DNA of 64,000 nt from Gammaproteobacteria bacterium (lineage in GTDB: Bacteria > Pseudomonadota > Gammaproteobacteria > Pseudomonadales > Pseudomonadaceae). This document shows positions 33,433 through 41,433 of the stretch, piece by piece. Under the pieces are notes generated by a model. It saw nothing but the letters and a program-made list of their open reading frames with translations, was not told where the DNA came from and searched no databases. Numbering within the stretch: the first letter of the stretch is position 1; every line of letters begins with the position of its first letter. Location of the stretch: NCBI GenBank assembly GCA_018826895.1, contig JAHJYA010000017.1:1-64000 (forward strand), written 5' to 3'. The translations under genes were made by a program, and so were the position numbers.

Positions 33433-33741
33433 ATGAACCTCGACGCCCTTACCCAACGCCTGCACGCCATCCGCGACCAGAACAACTGGCGCGGCTTCCA
33501 CAGCCCGAAGAACCTGGCCATGGCTGCCAGCGTGGAAATGGCCGAGCTGGTGGAGATCTTCCAGTGGCTGAGCGAAGAGCAATCGCGCCAGCTCGACCCC
33601 GACCAGCTTGCCCACGCTGGCCAGGAAATCGGCGATGTGGTGCTCTACCTGTTGCTGCTGTGCAGCGAGCTGGGCATCGACATGAACCAGGCCGTGAGCG
33701 CCAAACTGGCCGACAGCGAGCGGCGTTTCGGCCATGCATGA
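33433..33741 (+). CDS. MazG-like nucleotide pyrophosphohydrolase
   Basis: A 102-aa all-alpha NTP pyrophosphatase of the iMazG/RS21-C6 type. It probably cleans non-canonical or excess dNTPs. The motif pattern is HSPKNLAMAASVEMAELVEIFQWL (EMAEL is the first acidic pair) and ELGDVVLYLLLL-like EIGDVVLYLLLLCSELGIDM, giving the EExxE plus ExxD metal ligands. The frame is open upstream to 33286, but only the ATG at 33433 gives the family start (MNLDALTQRL). It overlaps cmoM by 8 bases. Confidence 0.88.
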   Translation: MNLDALTQRLHAIRDQNNWRGFHSPKNLAMAASVEMAELVEIFQWLSEEQSRQLDPDQLAHAGQEIGDVVLYLLLLCSELGIDMNQAVSAKLADSERRFGHA

Positions 33742-34489
33742 TCGGCACTTCGACCAGTTGGCCACACGCTTCGCCGAGAAGATCTACGGCGGCGCCAAAG
33801 GCGCGATTCGCCTGGCCGTGCTCCAGGCCGACCTCAGCGAGGTGCTACCCGCACGGCCATTACGCGTGCTGGATGTCGGTGCCGGCCTGGGCCACATGGC
33901 CCTGTGGCTGGCCGAACAGGGCCACCAGGTCACCCTCGCCGAGCCGGCCGAACCGATGCTCGACGGTGCCCGCCAGCGTTTCGCCGACGCTGGTCTGCCC
34001 GCCACCTTTATCCAGGCGCCCTGGCAGGACCTGGCCGCGCAGCTGCCGGCCCAGGGCTATGACCTGGTGATCTGTCATGCGGTACTTGAATGGCTGGCCG
34101 AACCCGCCGCCATCCTGCCGCTGCTGCAAGGGCTGTGCGCTGACGACGGCTGGCTGTCCCTGGCGTTCTACAACAAGGATGCGTTGATCTACCGCAACCT
34201 GCTCAAGGGCCACTTCCGCAAACTGCGCAGTGCCGAATACGCCGGTGAAAAACAGAGCCTGACGCCCCAGCAACCGGTTGACCCGCGAGTGCTGGCGACG
34301 CAACTCGCCGCGCACTGGCAGGTCGAACATACCAGCGGCATTCGCGTGTTTCACGACTATATGCCACAACCGTTCCAAGCCAAGGCGGACCTGGCCGAGC
34401 TGCTGGAGATGGAACTGGCTTACCGCCGCCACCCCAGCTTCGCCAGCCTCGGCCGTTATCTACACTGGCTGTGCCGCCCGCAACGCTGA
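33734..34489 (+). CDS. cmoM: tRNA 5-carboxymethoxyuridine methyltransferase CmoM
   Basis: A 251-aa SAM-dependent methyltransferase that makes the methyl ester of cmo5U34 in certain tRNAs. The SAM motif is VLDVGAGLGHMALWLAEQGH (residues 45-64). The family N-terminus is FDQLATRFAEKIYGGAKGAIRLAVLQADL. A long conserved C-terminal part contains LSLAFYNKDALIYRNLLKGHFRKL and VDPRVLATQLAAHWQVEHTSGIRVFHDYM. It overlaps the MazG gene, so they are coupled; this pairing is common in pseudomonads. Confidence 0.92.
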   Translation: MHDRHFDQLATRFAEKIYGGAKGAIRLAVLQADLSEVLPARPLRVLDVGAGLGHMALWLAEQGHQVTLAEPAEPMLDGARQRFADAGLPATFIQAPWQDLAAQLPAQGYDLVICHAVLEWLAEPAAILPLLQGLCADDGWLSLAFYNKDALIYRNLLKGHFRKLRSAEYAGEKQSLTPQQPVDPRVLATQLAAHWQVEHTSGIRVFHDYMPQPFQAKADLAELLEMELAYRRHPSFASLGRYLHWLCRPQR

Positions 34490-34526
34490 CTGAAACAAGG
34501 CCACCGCGCTGGCCCTGGAGACTGCA

Positions 34527-35129
34527 ATGAAAGCCCTGCTACTGGTGCCGTGCATGACCCTGCTGGTGGCCTGCCAAAGCACCAACCCCTACACCGCCGA
34601 CAGTAAACCGCTGCCGCCGGCACCGCCTGCCGCAGCCCAGCACCTAGACCTCAGCGCCTACCCGGCGGCGCCGCGAGACTTTGGTCGCTACCGCACCTGG
34701 CAATGGCGCGATGGACGCCTGCCGCCGGCCACCGCCTGGGCCAGCGCCGAACAGGTGCAGGAAGCCCTTGGCGGCGCCCTTGACCAACGCGGCCTGCGCC
34801 CAGCCGCCGGCGCCGACCTGCAGGTCAGCGCCGAGCTGCGCAGTGAGCGCCGGGTGCGTCAAGTTGCCGACCGCTACGGCAGCAGCTATGGCGCCGGCTA
34901 CGGTCACCGCGGCTACCATGATGGTATCGGCGCCTGGGGCAGCGCACCGCTGGTACGCACCTACGAAGAAGAGGTGATCATGGTGCGTATTGACCTGTTC
35001 GACAGCCGCGACGGCCAGCCGGTGTGGAGCAGCCAGGCGGAAATGCCCAGCGGCGGCAGCCAGAGCGAGCGCGTTGACGCACTGCGCGGCGCCATTCAGC
35101 GTGCGATGAACAGTTATCCGCCGGCCTGA
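34527..35129 (+). CDS. DUF4136 lipoprotein, first of two
   Basis: A 200-aa predicted outer-membrane lipoprotein. The signal peptide [18 protein letters not shown] ends in a lipobox (LVAC, Cys16). The DUF4136 domain spans about residues 45-197, with [13 protein letters not shown], a helix ending [21 protein letters not shown], and [22 protein letters not shown] Tyr/Gly-rich loop, [13 protein letters not shown], lies in the middle. Function unknown. The start follows 'ctggagactgca'. It is followed 28 bases later by a paralog. Confidence 0.88.
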   Translation: MKALLLVPCMTLLVACQSTNPYTADSKPLPPAPPAAAQHLDLSAYPAAPRDFGRYRTWQWRDGRLPPATAWASAEQVQEALGGALDQRGLRPAAGADLQVSAELRSERRVRQVADRYGSSYGAGYGHRGYHDGIGAWGSAPLVRTYEEEVIMVRIDLFDSRDGQPVWSSQAEMPSGGSQSERVDALRGAIQRAMNSYPPA

Positions 35130-35157
35130 CCCCTAATATCCTCGTTTGGAGAGCACC

Positions 35158-35718
35158 ATGCGCCTGCCCCTGTTTCTACTGCCTGTGCTATTGCTGCTGG
35201 CCGCCTGCCAGAGCCCGCAGCTCAACCGCGACTTTGATCCGAGCCGCGACTTTGCTGCCTACCGCAGCTGGAGCTGGCACAGCCCAGCCGTGCAATACCG
35301 CCCGGATGACCCACGGGTGCGCAGCGACCTGACCGAGCAGCGCCTGCGCGAGGCCGTTGCCGAACAACTCGACCAGCGCGGCCTGCGCCCCGCTCCAACC
35401 AGCGCCAAGGGCGACCTTGAGGTGGCCGTATGGATGATCGTGGATAACCGCCAGCAACAAATCAGCACCGGTTACGGTGGCGGTTGGAACGGGGGCTGGG
35501 GCGGTTTCTGGGGCGGACCGAACTATGTCGAGACGCGCACCCTGGATTATCAGGTTGCCACCGTACAGATCGACCTGCACGACAGCCGTGATGGCAAGCT
35601 GGTCTGGCGCGGCAGTGCCGAGCAGGTGCTGCGCAGCCAACCGGGCGGCCCAAGCGAACGCAGCGCCCAGGTGCGCGAAACCGTCGCTCAGATACTTAGC
35701 CAATATCCGCCACGCTGA
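35158..35718 (+). CDS. DUF4136 lipoprotein, second of two
   Basis: A 186-aa lipoprotein paralogous to the one before it. Lipobox LLAAC is at residues 13-17. Domain pattern: [43 protein letters not shown] and VQIDLHDSRDGKLVWRGSAEQVL. The Gly/Trp-rich loop is GYGGGWNGGWGGFWGG. The ATG at 35158 with 'ttggagagcacc' is preferred to the in-frame TTG at 35146. The tandem pair probably arose by duplication and is co-transcribed. Confidence 0.88.
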   Translation: MRLPLFLLPVLLLLAACQSPQLNRDFDPSRDFAAYRSWSWHSPAVQYRPDDPRVRSDLTEQRLREAVAEQLDQRGLRPAPTSAKGDLEVAVWMIVDNRQQQISTGYGGGWNGGWGGFWGGPNYVETRTLDYQVATVQIDLHDSRDGKLVWRGSAEQVLRSQPGGPSERSAQVRETVAQILSQYPPR

Positions 35719-35730
35719 GCCGGTCCCACC

Positions 35731-36222
35731 ATGCCCACCACGCATCCCAATCTCAGCATCCGCCCAGCCCAGGCTGCCGACCTCGCCGAGGTGGTCGGCT
35801 TCGTGCAGAACGCCGACGAGCTTTTCTATTGTTACCCCAAAGCCAGTTGGCCGCTGAGCATCGGCCAACTGGCTGCGGCCATGGCCGAAAGGCGTGACAG
35901 CATGGTGGTCTGCCTGGATGGCCGCGTCGCCGGCTTCGCCAACTTCTACCAGTGGCAGCACGGCGATTACTGTGCCCTGGGGAACATGCTGGTGGCACCC
36001 TGGGCCCGCAGTCAGGGCGTGGCGCAGCATCTGATCGAAACCATGGAGACGCTCGCCCGCCTGCACTACAAAGCCCGCGAAATGCGTGTGTCCTGCTTCA
36101 GCGCCAACAGCGCCGGGCTGCTGCTCTACTCGCGTCTGGGCTACCAACTCAGCGGCCTGGTCGAGCGCCAGGACCACCGTCAGCAGCGGGTTGCTCTGGT
36201 GCAGTTCAGCAAACAGCTTTAG
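35731..36222 (+). CDS. GNAT-family N-acetyltransferase
   Basis: A 163-aa acetyltransferase. GNAT features: LSIRPAQAADLAEVVGFV at the start, ALGNMLVAPWARSQGVAQHLIETME with the acetyl-CoA loop RSQGVA, and SCFSANSAGLLLYSRLGYQ near the end. The substrate is unknown. It begins 12 bases after the second lipoprotein gene and may be part of the same transcript. It ends 6 bases from a convergent LysR gene. Confidence 0.85.
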   Translation: MPTTHPNLSIRPAQAADLAEVVGFVQNADELFYCYPKASWPLSIGQLAAAMAERRDSMVVCLDGRVAGFANFYQWQHGDYCALGNMLVAPWARSQGVAQHLIETMETLARLHYKAREMRVSCFSANSAGLLLYSRLGYQLSGLVERQDHRQQRVALVQFSKQL

Positions 36223-36228
36223 CCCCTC

Positions 36229-37128
36229 TCAGCCCTGCCAGTGCGCCGTGCTGGTCAGGCGCTCGGCAAGAAAATCCAGGAGCAGGCGCAGCGCCGGGAG
36301 CATCTGCCGGCGCGAACCGTAGAGCGCGTGGATGCCCAGCTCCTGCGGCTGGTAATCGGCCAACAGGCGCACCAACGTGCCCGAGCGCAACAACGCCTCG
36401 ACCGAATACAGCGGCTGCAAGCTGATCCCGGCACCGGCCAGGGCCGCCTCCAGCAGCACCATCGACTCGTTGGCACTGAGGTTGCCGCTCACCACCACCG
36501 CGCAGGGCTCACCGGCACGGCTGAACTCCCACAGGCTTCGGCCGAAGTAGGCGTAACTCAGGCAGTTGTGCTGGGCCAGTTCATCAGGCTGTTGCGGCGT
36601 GCCGTGCCGGGCCAGGTACGCCGGGCTGGCGCAGACCACCGAACGACACACCGCCAGGCGCCGGGCGATCAGGTTAGGGTCGAGCTGATTGGTGATGCGC
36701 AGCGCCAGATCGATGCGGGCCTCGACCAGGTTGACTGCCTCACTGCCGACCAACAAGTCGACACTGACCAGGGGATAAAGCGCGGTGAAGTCGTTCAGCG
36801 CATGCACCAGCCAGGCCTGGGCGAAGGACTGGCTGCAGGCGATGCGCAGGGTGCCGCGCGGCGCCTGGTCTGCAGCGCGGCTGAGCTGCTGCATGCCCTC
36901 GGCCAGCGCGAGCATCTCGCGGCACTGCACCAGCAGTTGCTCGCCGGCCCCGGTCAGGCTCAGCTTGCGGGTGCTGCGGTGCAGCAGGCGTACGCCGGCC
37001 CAGCGTTCCAGCTCGCCGAGGTAGCGCGAAACCATGGCCCGCGACATATCCAGCGCCTCGGCCGCCGCCGTCTGGCTGCCGCGCTCAAGCACCTGCACAA
37101 ACACCCGCATGGCGGTCAGTCGATCCAT
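36229..37128 (-). CDS. LysR-family transcriptional regulator
   Basis: A 299-aa LysR protein. The HTH (MRVFVQVLERGSQTAAAEALDMSRAMVSRYLGELE) is at residues 7-41. The effector domain is of the CrgA-like group (TLRIACSQSFAQAWLVHALNDFTALYPLVSVDLLVG, ARIDLALRITNQLDPNLIARRLAVCRSVVCASPAYL). It is divergent from the MBL-fold gene at 37228 with 99 bases between. That arrangement suggests it controls the MBL-fold/SDR pair. Confidence 0.88.
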   Translation of the reverse strand: MDRLTAMRVFVQVLERGSQTAAAEALDMSRAMVSRYLGELERWAGVRLLHRSTRKLSLTGAGEQLLVQCREMLALAEGMQQLSRAADQAPRGTLRIACSQSFAQAWLVHALNDFTALYPLVSVDLLVGSEAVNLVEARIDLALRITNQLDPNLIARRLAVCRSVVCASPAYLARHGTPQQPDELAQHNCLSYAYFGRSLWEFSRAGEPCAVVVSGNLSANESMVLLEAALAGAGISLQPLYSVEALLRSGTLVRLLADYQPQELGIHALYGSRRQMLPALRLLLDFLAERLTSTAHWQG

Positions 37129-37227
37129 GATTCGCTCGATTCACGCAACAAACTCGCCCAGCTTACGGGGCTTTTTGCACGCTTTACAGCCTCTATCATC
37201 GCCGCACTTACTGACGCGGAGACCACC

Positions 37228-38100
37228 ATGACAAACCCCTCACGTTTCACTCGCCTGCTCACCGGCCTTGGCCTGCTTGCCGTCGCTGGCGCCGCCCTCG
37301 CCCAACCGCTCAGCCTGGAGGTATACAACCCCGGCGAGCACGCTGTGTTCCCGGTCAGTTCGAGCCTGATCACCGGCGAGCGCGAGGCCATTCTGGTCGA
37401 CGCGCAGTTCTCCACCCGCGAGGCGCAAACCCTGGTCGAACGCATCCAGGCCAGCGGCAAGACTCTCACCACTATTTTTATCAGCCATGGCGACCCGGAC
37501 TTCTACTTCGGCCTCGACACCCTGACCCGCGCCTACCCCGACGCCAAGGTCCTGGCCACACCGGCAACCATTGCCTATATCGAGAAAAGCCGCGAGCAGA
37601 AGCTGGCTCACTGGGGGCCGATCCTCAAGGACAGCGCGCCGGCACGTACCCTGGTACCGGAACCGCTGCAGAGCGACCATCTGCTGCTCGAAGGCCAGCG
37701 CATCGAGCTGGTCGGCCATGACCCGAAACACACCAGCCTGTGGATTCCCAGCCTCAAGACCGTGGTCGGTGGCGTGCTGACCAGCGCCAATATCCACCTC
37801 TGGGTCGCCGACGCGCAGACCGCCCAGGCGCGTCAGGACTGGCTAAAATCGCTGGATGAATTGCAGGCGCTGCAGCCCACCACTCTGGTGCCCGGTCACT
37901 ACCTGGGCCAGCCGGCAATGAACCTCGACGACCTGCGCTTTACCCGCGATTATTTGCAAACCCTTGAGCGTGAACTGGCTAATGCCCAGGACAGCCAGGC
38001 GTTGATTGCCGCCATGAAGGCACATTACCCGAACCTGCTTGATGACAGCAGCCTGGCGCTCAGCGCCAAAGTGCTCAAAGGAGAAATGCAGTGGCCGTGA
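37228..38100 (+). CDS. Exported MBL-fold metallo-hydrolase with atypical metal motif
   Basis: A 290-aa protein. A signal peptide (residues 1-25, ending GAALAQ) predicts export. The metallo-beta-lactamase fold is seen in EREAILVDAQFSTREAQTLVERI and LVPGHYLGQP. The metal motif, normally HxHxDH, reads HGDPDF within ISHGDPDFYFGLDTL, so two histidines are replaced. This variant recurs in a subgroup of exported MBL proteins, but activity should not be assumed. The frame is open far upstream; the ATG at 37228 with 'gcggagaccacc' starts the signal peptide. It overlaps the SDR gene by 10 bases. Confidence 0.85.
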   Translation: MTNPSRFTRLLTGLGLLAVAGAALAQPLSLEVYNPGEHAVFPVSSSLITGEREAILVDAQFSTREAQTLVERIQASGKTLTTIFISHGDPDFYFGLDTLTRAYPDAKVLATPATIAYIEKSREQKLAHWGPILKDSAPARTLVPEPLQSDHLLLEGQRIELVGHDPKHTSLWIPSLKTVVGGVLTSANIHLWVADAQTAQARQDWLKSLDELQALQPTTLVPGHYLGQPAMNLDDLRFTRDYLQTLERELANAQDSQALIAAMKAHYPNLLDDSSLALSAKVLKGEMQWP

Positions 38101-38789
38101 GCCAACACCTTTTAATCGCCGGCGCTTCGCGCGGTATCGGCCTGGGTCTGGCGCGCGTTGCGCTGGACGCCGGCTGGGATGTTCATGCGGTGGTTCGCAG
38201 CCTTGCCCGCAGCAGCGAGTTGCAGGCCCTGGCAGAACAGGCCGGCGCGCGTTTGCAGGTGATTGAATGCGACCTTGCCGAGGCGGACGCAGGACAACGT
38301 ATCGCTGCTGCGCTGGGCGCGCAGCGTCTGGACTGCGCACTGTTCAACGCCGGGGTCTACGGCCCGACTCACCAGGACCCGCAGCGCATTGACCAGCAGC
38401 AGCTCGCCGAGCTGTTTCTGCTCAACGCCATCGCGCCGATCCGCCTCGCCAGGCAACTGGCCGAGCGGGTGAATGACGGCGGCGTGATCGCCTTTATGAG
38501 TTCGCAAATGGCCAGTCTCAGCCTCAACCTGGCCGCCAGCATGCCGCTGTACGGCGCCAGCAAGGCCGCCCTCAACAGCCTGCTACGCAGCTGGAGCAGC
38601 GAGCAAACGAGCCTGCCCTGGAGCCTGCTGGCCTTGCATCCTGGCTGGGTACGGACAGACATGGGTGGCGACAATGCGCCTTTGAGCGTGGCGCAGAGCG
38701 CCAGCGGTTTGCTGCAAGTGATTGAGCGCCAACACGGCACACCTGTCTGCACCTTCCTCGACTACCAGGGCAAGACGCTGCCCTGGTAG
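38091..38789 (+). CDS. Short-chain dehydrogenase/reductase
   Basis: A 232-aa SDR. The nucleotide motif GASRGIG is at 11-17. LFNAGVYGP is the NNAG equivalent, and MPLYGASKAALNSL holds the YxxxK catalytic pair. Late LALHPGWVRTDMGG is a common SDR motif. It starts with GTG at 38091, with 'aaaggagaaatgca' placing the ribosome site correctly inside the end of the MBL-fold gene. The two are coupled. The substrate is unknown. Confidence 0.88.
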   Translation: MAVSQHLLIAGASRGIGLGLARVALDAGWDVHAVVRSLARSSELQALAEQAGARLQVIECDLAEADAGQRIAAALGAQRLDCALFNAGVYGPTHQDPQRIDQQQLAELFLLNAIAPIRLARQLAERVNDGGVIAFMSSQMASLSLNLAASMPLYGASKAALNSLLRSWSSEQTSLPWSLLALHPGWVRTDMGGDNAPLSVAQSASGLLQVIERQHGTPVCTFLDYQGKTLPW

Positions 38790-38806
38790 TACCCGCACAG
38801 CGTCAT

Positions 38807-39742
38807 TCAGTCGCGCTCGAAGCGGTAGAACAGGTTGGGTTCGCTGGCGAGGTACAGGTTGCCACGGTCGTCGAAGGTCACGCCCTCGGCCTGCGGCACG
38901 CTGTCGGCCAACCCGGCAAAGCCGCTGAGCAGGGAGCGGAAACTGACTAACTGGCCTTCGGTATCCAGTTCGATGAGCAACTGCGACTCGTCGCTGAGCA
39001 ATACCAGGTGCCCGGTACGCTCGTCGTAATGCACCGACGACAGGTCGGTGGCAAAAGTCGTCTGATCGATCCAGTCCTGGCGGTCGATGATATTCAAGTT
39101 GAAATCGCCGGCCAGGCTGCTTTTCAGGCCATGAATTTCATAGAGCTTGCGCGGCGAGTGCTCCTTGACCACGAACAGGCGATCACCGGCACGGTCATAG
39201 CCCACGCCCTCGAAGCCCTGATTACCGCCCAGACCGATGCTCAGGGTCAGCGAGCGCGAGTCTTCACGAAACAGCGCACCCGGTTTATCCGGCACCTTGA
39301 CGGCCACCAGACTGTGCTGGCGCTCCTCGGCCAATAGCAGCAAGCCGTCGCCCAGGTAAGTGATCCCTTCGACATCCTCGAAGCCGCTTAGCGGATAACG
39401 GGCGAGTAGCTCACCCTCCGGACTCAAGCGCAGCAACTGCTCGGGGTTATTCACCACGGCCCAGATCTGGTCGCGGTCGTCGTCATAGCTCAACCCGGAA
39501 AAGTTGTTCGTCACGCCACCCACGGGCTTGGCGTCGATCGTCACACGGTACTCCGGTAGCCACAGGCTGCGGTGCTCCCAGGAGTCTTCGTGCCAACTGG
39601 TCTTGATCCAGAAATACAGGCGCTCATCCAGATGCAGCGTACGCACTTGGTAGAGGGCGAGTAACACGAACAACAACAGCGCCCATTTCCATGGGCTGAC
39701 CACAGGCAGCCTTCCTAGCGCCCCCTTGGCAGCAGACAGCAT
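38807..39742 (-). CDS. SdiA-regulated domain protein (membrane-anchored beta-propeller)
   Basis: A 311-aa protein. An N-terminal membrane anchor (residues about 17-36, WKWALLLFVLLALYQVRTL) is followed by a periplasmic beta-propeller. Propeller marks include NFSGLSYDDDRDQIWAVVNNPEQLLRLSPEGELL, GFEDVEGITYLGDGLLLLAEER and AEGVTFDDRGNLYLASEPNLFYRF. It matches the SdiA-regulated/YjiK family. Function unknown, often proposed to be lactonase- or esterase-like. The frame continues upstream to 39889, but the ATG at 39742 precedes the anchor. Confidence 0.85.
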   Translation of the reverse strand: MLSAAKGALGRLPVVSPWKWALLLFVLLALYQVRTLHLDERLYFWIKTSWHEDSWEHRSLWLPEYRVTIDAKPVGGVTNNFSGLSYDDDRDQIWAVVNNPEQLLRLSPEGELLARYPLSGFEDVEGITYLGDGLLLLAEERQHSLVAVKVPDKPGALFREDSRSLTLSIGLGGNQGFEGVGYDRAGDRLFVVKEHSPRKLYEIHGLKSSLAGDFNLNIIDRQDWIDQTTFATDLSSVHYDERTGHLVLLSDESQLLIELDTEGQLVSFRSLLSGFAGLADSVPQAEGVTFDDRGNLYLASEPNLFYRFERD

Positions 39743-39955
39743 CGCGTACTCACAGACAGGTCGGAAAACGGCAGCATGACTGCCCTTTGTTGCAATTGGG
39801 CGTGCCTGCCGGCCCCGTAAGAGGCAGCCGTTCGACCCGGCGATGTGGACTCGGTTCGCGCACCCGACGAGCAACACGTAACCGGGCATTACGCGATATC
39901 AACTACTCACCCAGAACCCCGGGTGATCGTGGCCGTTTCGGCTGCGACGGGTGGA

Positions 39956-41203
39956 TCACCCTTTTTCTAAAACGGGGGAGCGCAGGTTCGGGTCTCGGGT
40001 TTCCGGCATGGCGACTGCGCACAGCAGCAAAGCTGCACCGGCAAAGGCGGATAGATAAAGAAAGCCTGCACTGAAGCTTCCCGTCATATCGACGACCATT
40101 CCCGCCGTGGTCTGACTCAGAAAAAAACCGACCATATGCACGGCATTGAGCAGCCCCAGGGTCACCCCATAATGGCCCGTCCCACGAGTCAGATCCGCAA
40201 CCACCAGCACCCACACCACACCCAAGATGCCGGCCCCAACGCCGTCTAGCATCTGCACGGCCAACAGGTAGGCGGGCGCATCACCCAGGGTATAAAGCAC
40301 CCCACGTAGCGGCAGCGCAAAAAGCCCGATCAACAAGAGGGGTCGCGTACCCCAACGGTCGACGTACTCACCGGCAAACCGCGCTACCGGGATCATCACC
40401 ACCTGCGCCAGAATGATGCAGGCGCTCATCCACAGTGAAGCCCCCTGCCCCTGCGCGGAAATAACCAATTGCTGCCCCACCAACGGCAGCATGGCTGCAT
40501 TACCAAAGTGAAAGAGCCCCAGCACTGCGGCGAACACCAGAATGCGCCTGTCCTTGAGCACCTCACGCAATTGCACCACGCGCAACTGGCCGTGCGCATC
40601 GCGCTCAGCACCGCGGGCCTGAGCATCGTCGATCTCGTCAGGCTGAATCAGCAAGATAGAGAGCAGTGAAAACAGACTCCACAGCGACACCACCCAGAAA
40701 ATGTACTCGCGATCAAGAAAATGACCGACTGCGCCAGCCATTAGCGCAGCCACAACGTTACCGGCATGATTGAAAACTTCATTACGCCCGGTACGCCTCG
40801 CCAGTTGCCGATGCCCCACCAACCCCAGGGTAATAGCCGCAATACCCGGCAAAATAAACGCCGCCGCAGCGCCGATGGCTATCTGTGCGGGTAACACCAC
40901 CCCCATGCTCGGATACATCGCCATTAATGGGCAGGCGATACCCACCACCACACAGGCTCCCGCCAACAGCAAACGCTTGCTGCGTGCGGCGTCCATCCAC
41001 TTGCCTGCGGGAATCTGCATCAACCCGGTGGCCACGCCCATGGCCCCCATAACTAGACCAATGTCGCCGGCCGACCAGTTATGCGAAGCCAACAGAAAAA
41101 TCGCAAGATAGGGGCCGACGCCATCGCGCACATCGGCAAGGAAAAAGTTCATCCAATCCAGGCCGCGTCGGCTGGATAAGCTCAAGCGTGCGTCTTGGGT
41201 CAT
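39956..41203 (-). CDS. MFS transporter
   Basis: A 415-aa inner-membrane transporter with about twelve helices. It starts LDWMNFFLADVRDGVGPYLAIFLLASHNWSAGDIGLVMG, a pattern seen in a subgroup of MFS proteins often annotated as putative drug or sugar exporters. The GKWMDAARSKRLLLAG segment corresponds to the MFS loop 2-3 signature. The frame is open to 41305, but the ATG at 41203 gives the usual short cytoplasmic N-terminus. Substrate unknown. It is divergent from the phytochrome operon. Confidence 0.88.
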   Translation of the reverse strand: MTQDARLSLSSRRGLDWMNFFLADVRDGVGPYLAIFLLASHNWSAGDIGLVMGAMGVATGLMQIPAGKWMDAARSKRLLLAGACVVVGIACPLMAMYPSMGVVLPAQIAIGAAAAFILPGIAAITLGLVGHRQLARRTGRNEVFNHAGNVVAALMAGAVGHFLDREYIFWVVSLWSLFSLLSILLIQPDEIDDAQARGAERDAHGQLRVVQLREVLKDRRILVFAAVLGLFHFGNAAMLPLVGQQLVISAQGQGASLWMSACIILAQVVMIPVARFAGEYVDRWGTRPLLLIGLFALPLRGVLYTLGDAPAYLLAVQMLDGVGAGILGVVWVLVVADLTRGTGHYGVTLGLLNAVHMVGFFLSQTTAGMVVDMTGSFSAGFLYLSAFAGAALLLCAVAMPETRDPNLRSPVLEKG

Positions 41204-41433
41204 GCAGTCGGCTCCCCGCCTATGGTTAGGCAAATTTGCCGAGCAGACTACGCGATCAGCCTCAACCGACCTATTACAGAATTGGACCCGAGACACAGCC
41301 TGCAATGCTTCAACCTATACGCTGCACGCGGCACACAAAGGGATAGCTTTGTACAATTCGTTGTCCTAGCTTTCAGCAAACGGCGTGAAAGCGCCCCAAC
41401 AGGCACGACCACGCCCCGGCATAGGAGGCCCAC

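Noticed and set aside
36241..37227. Upstream extension of the MBL-fold protein to a 619-aa protein
   Set aside because: The extra part is antisense to an intact LysR gene. The signal peptide and ribosome site place the real start at 37228.
39743..39955. Possible structured RNA between the SdiA-regulated and MFS genes
   Set aside because: Several short inverted motifs are visible, but no recognisable riboswitch core or tRNA shape could be traced.
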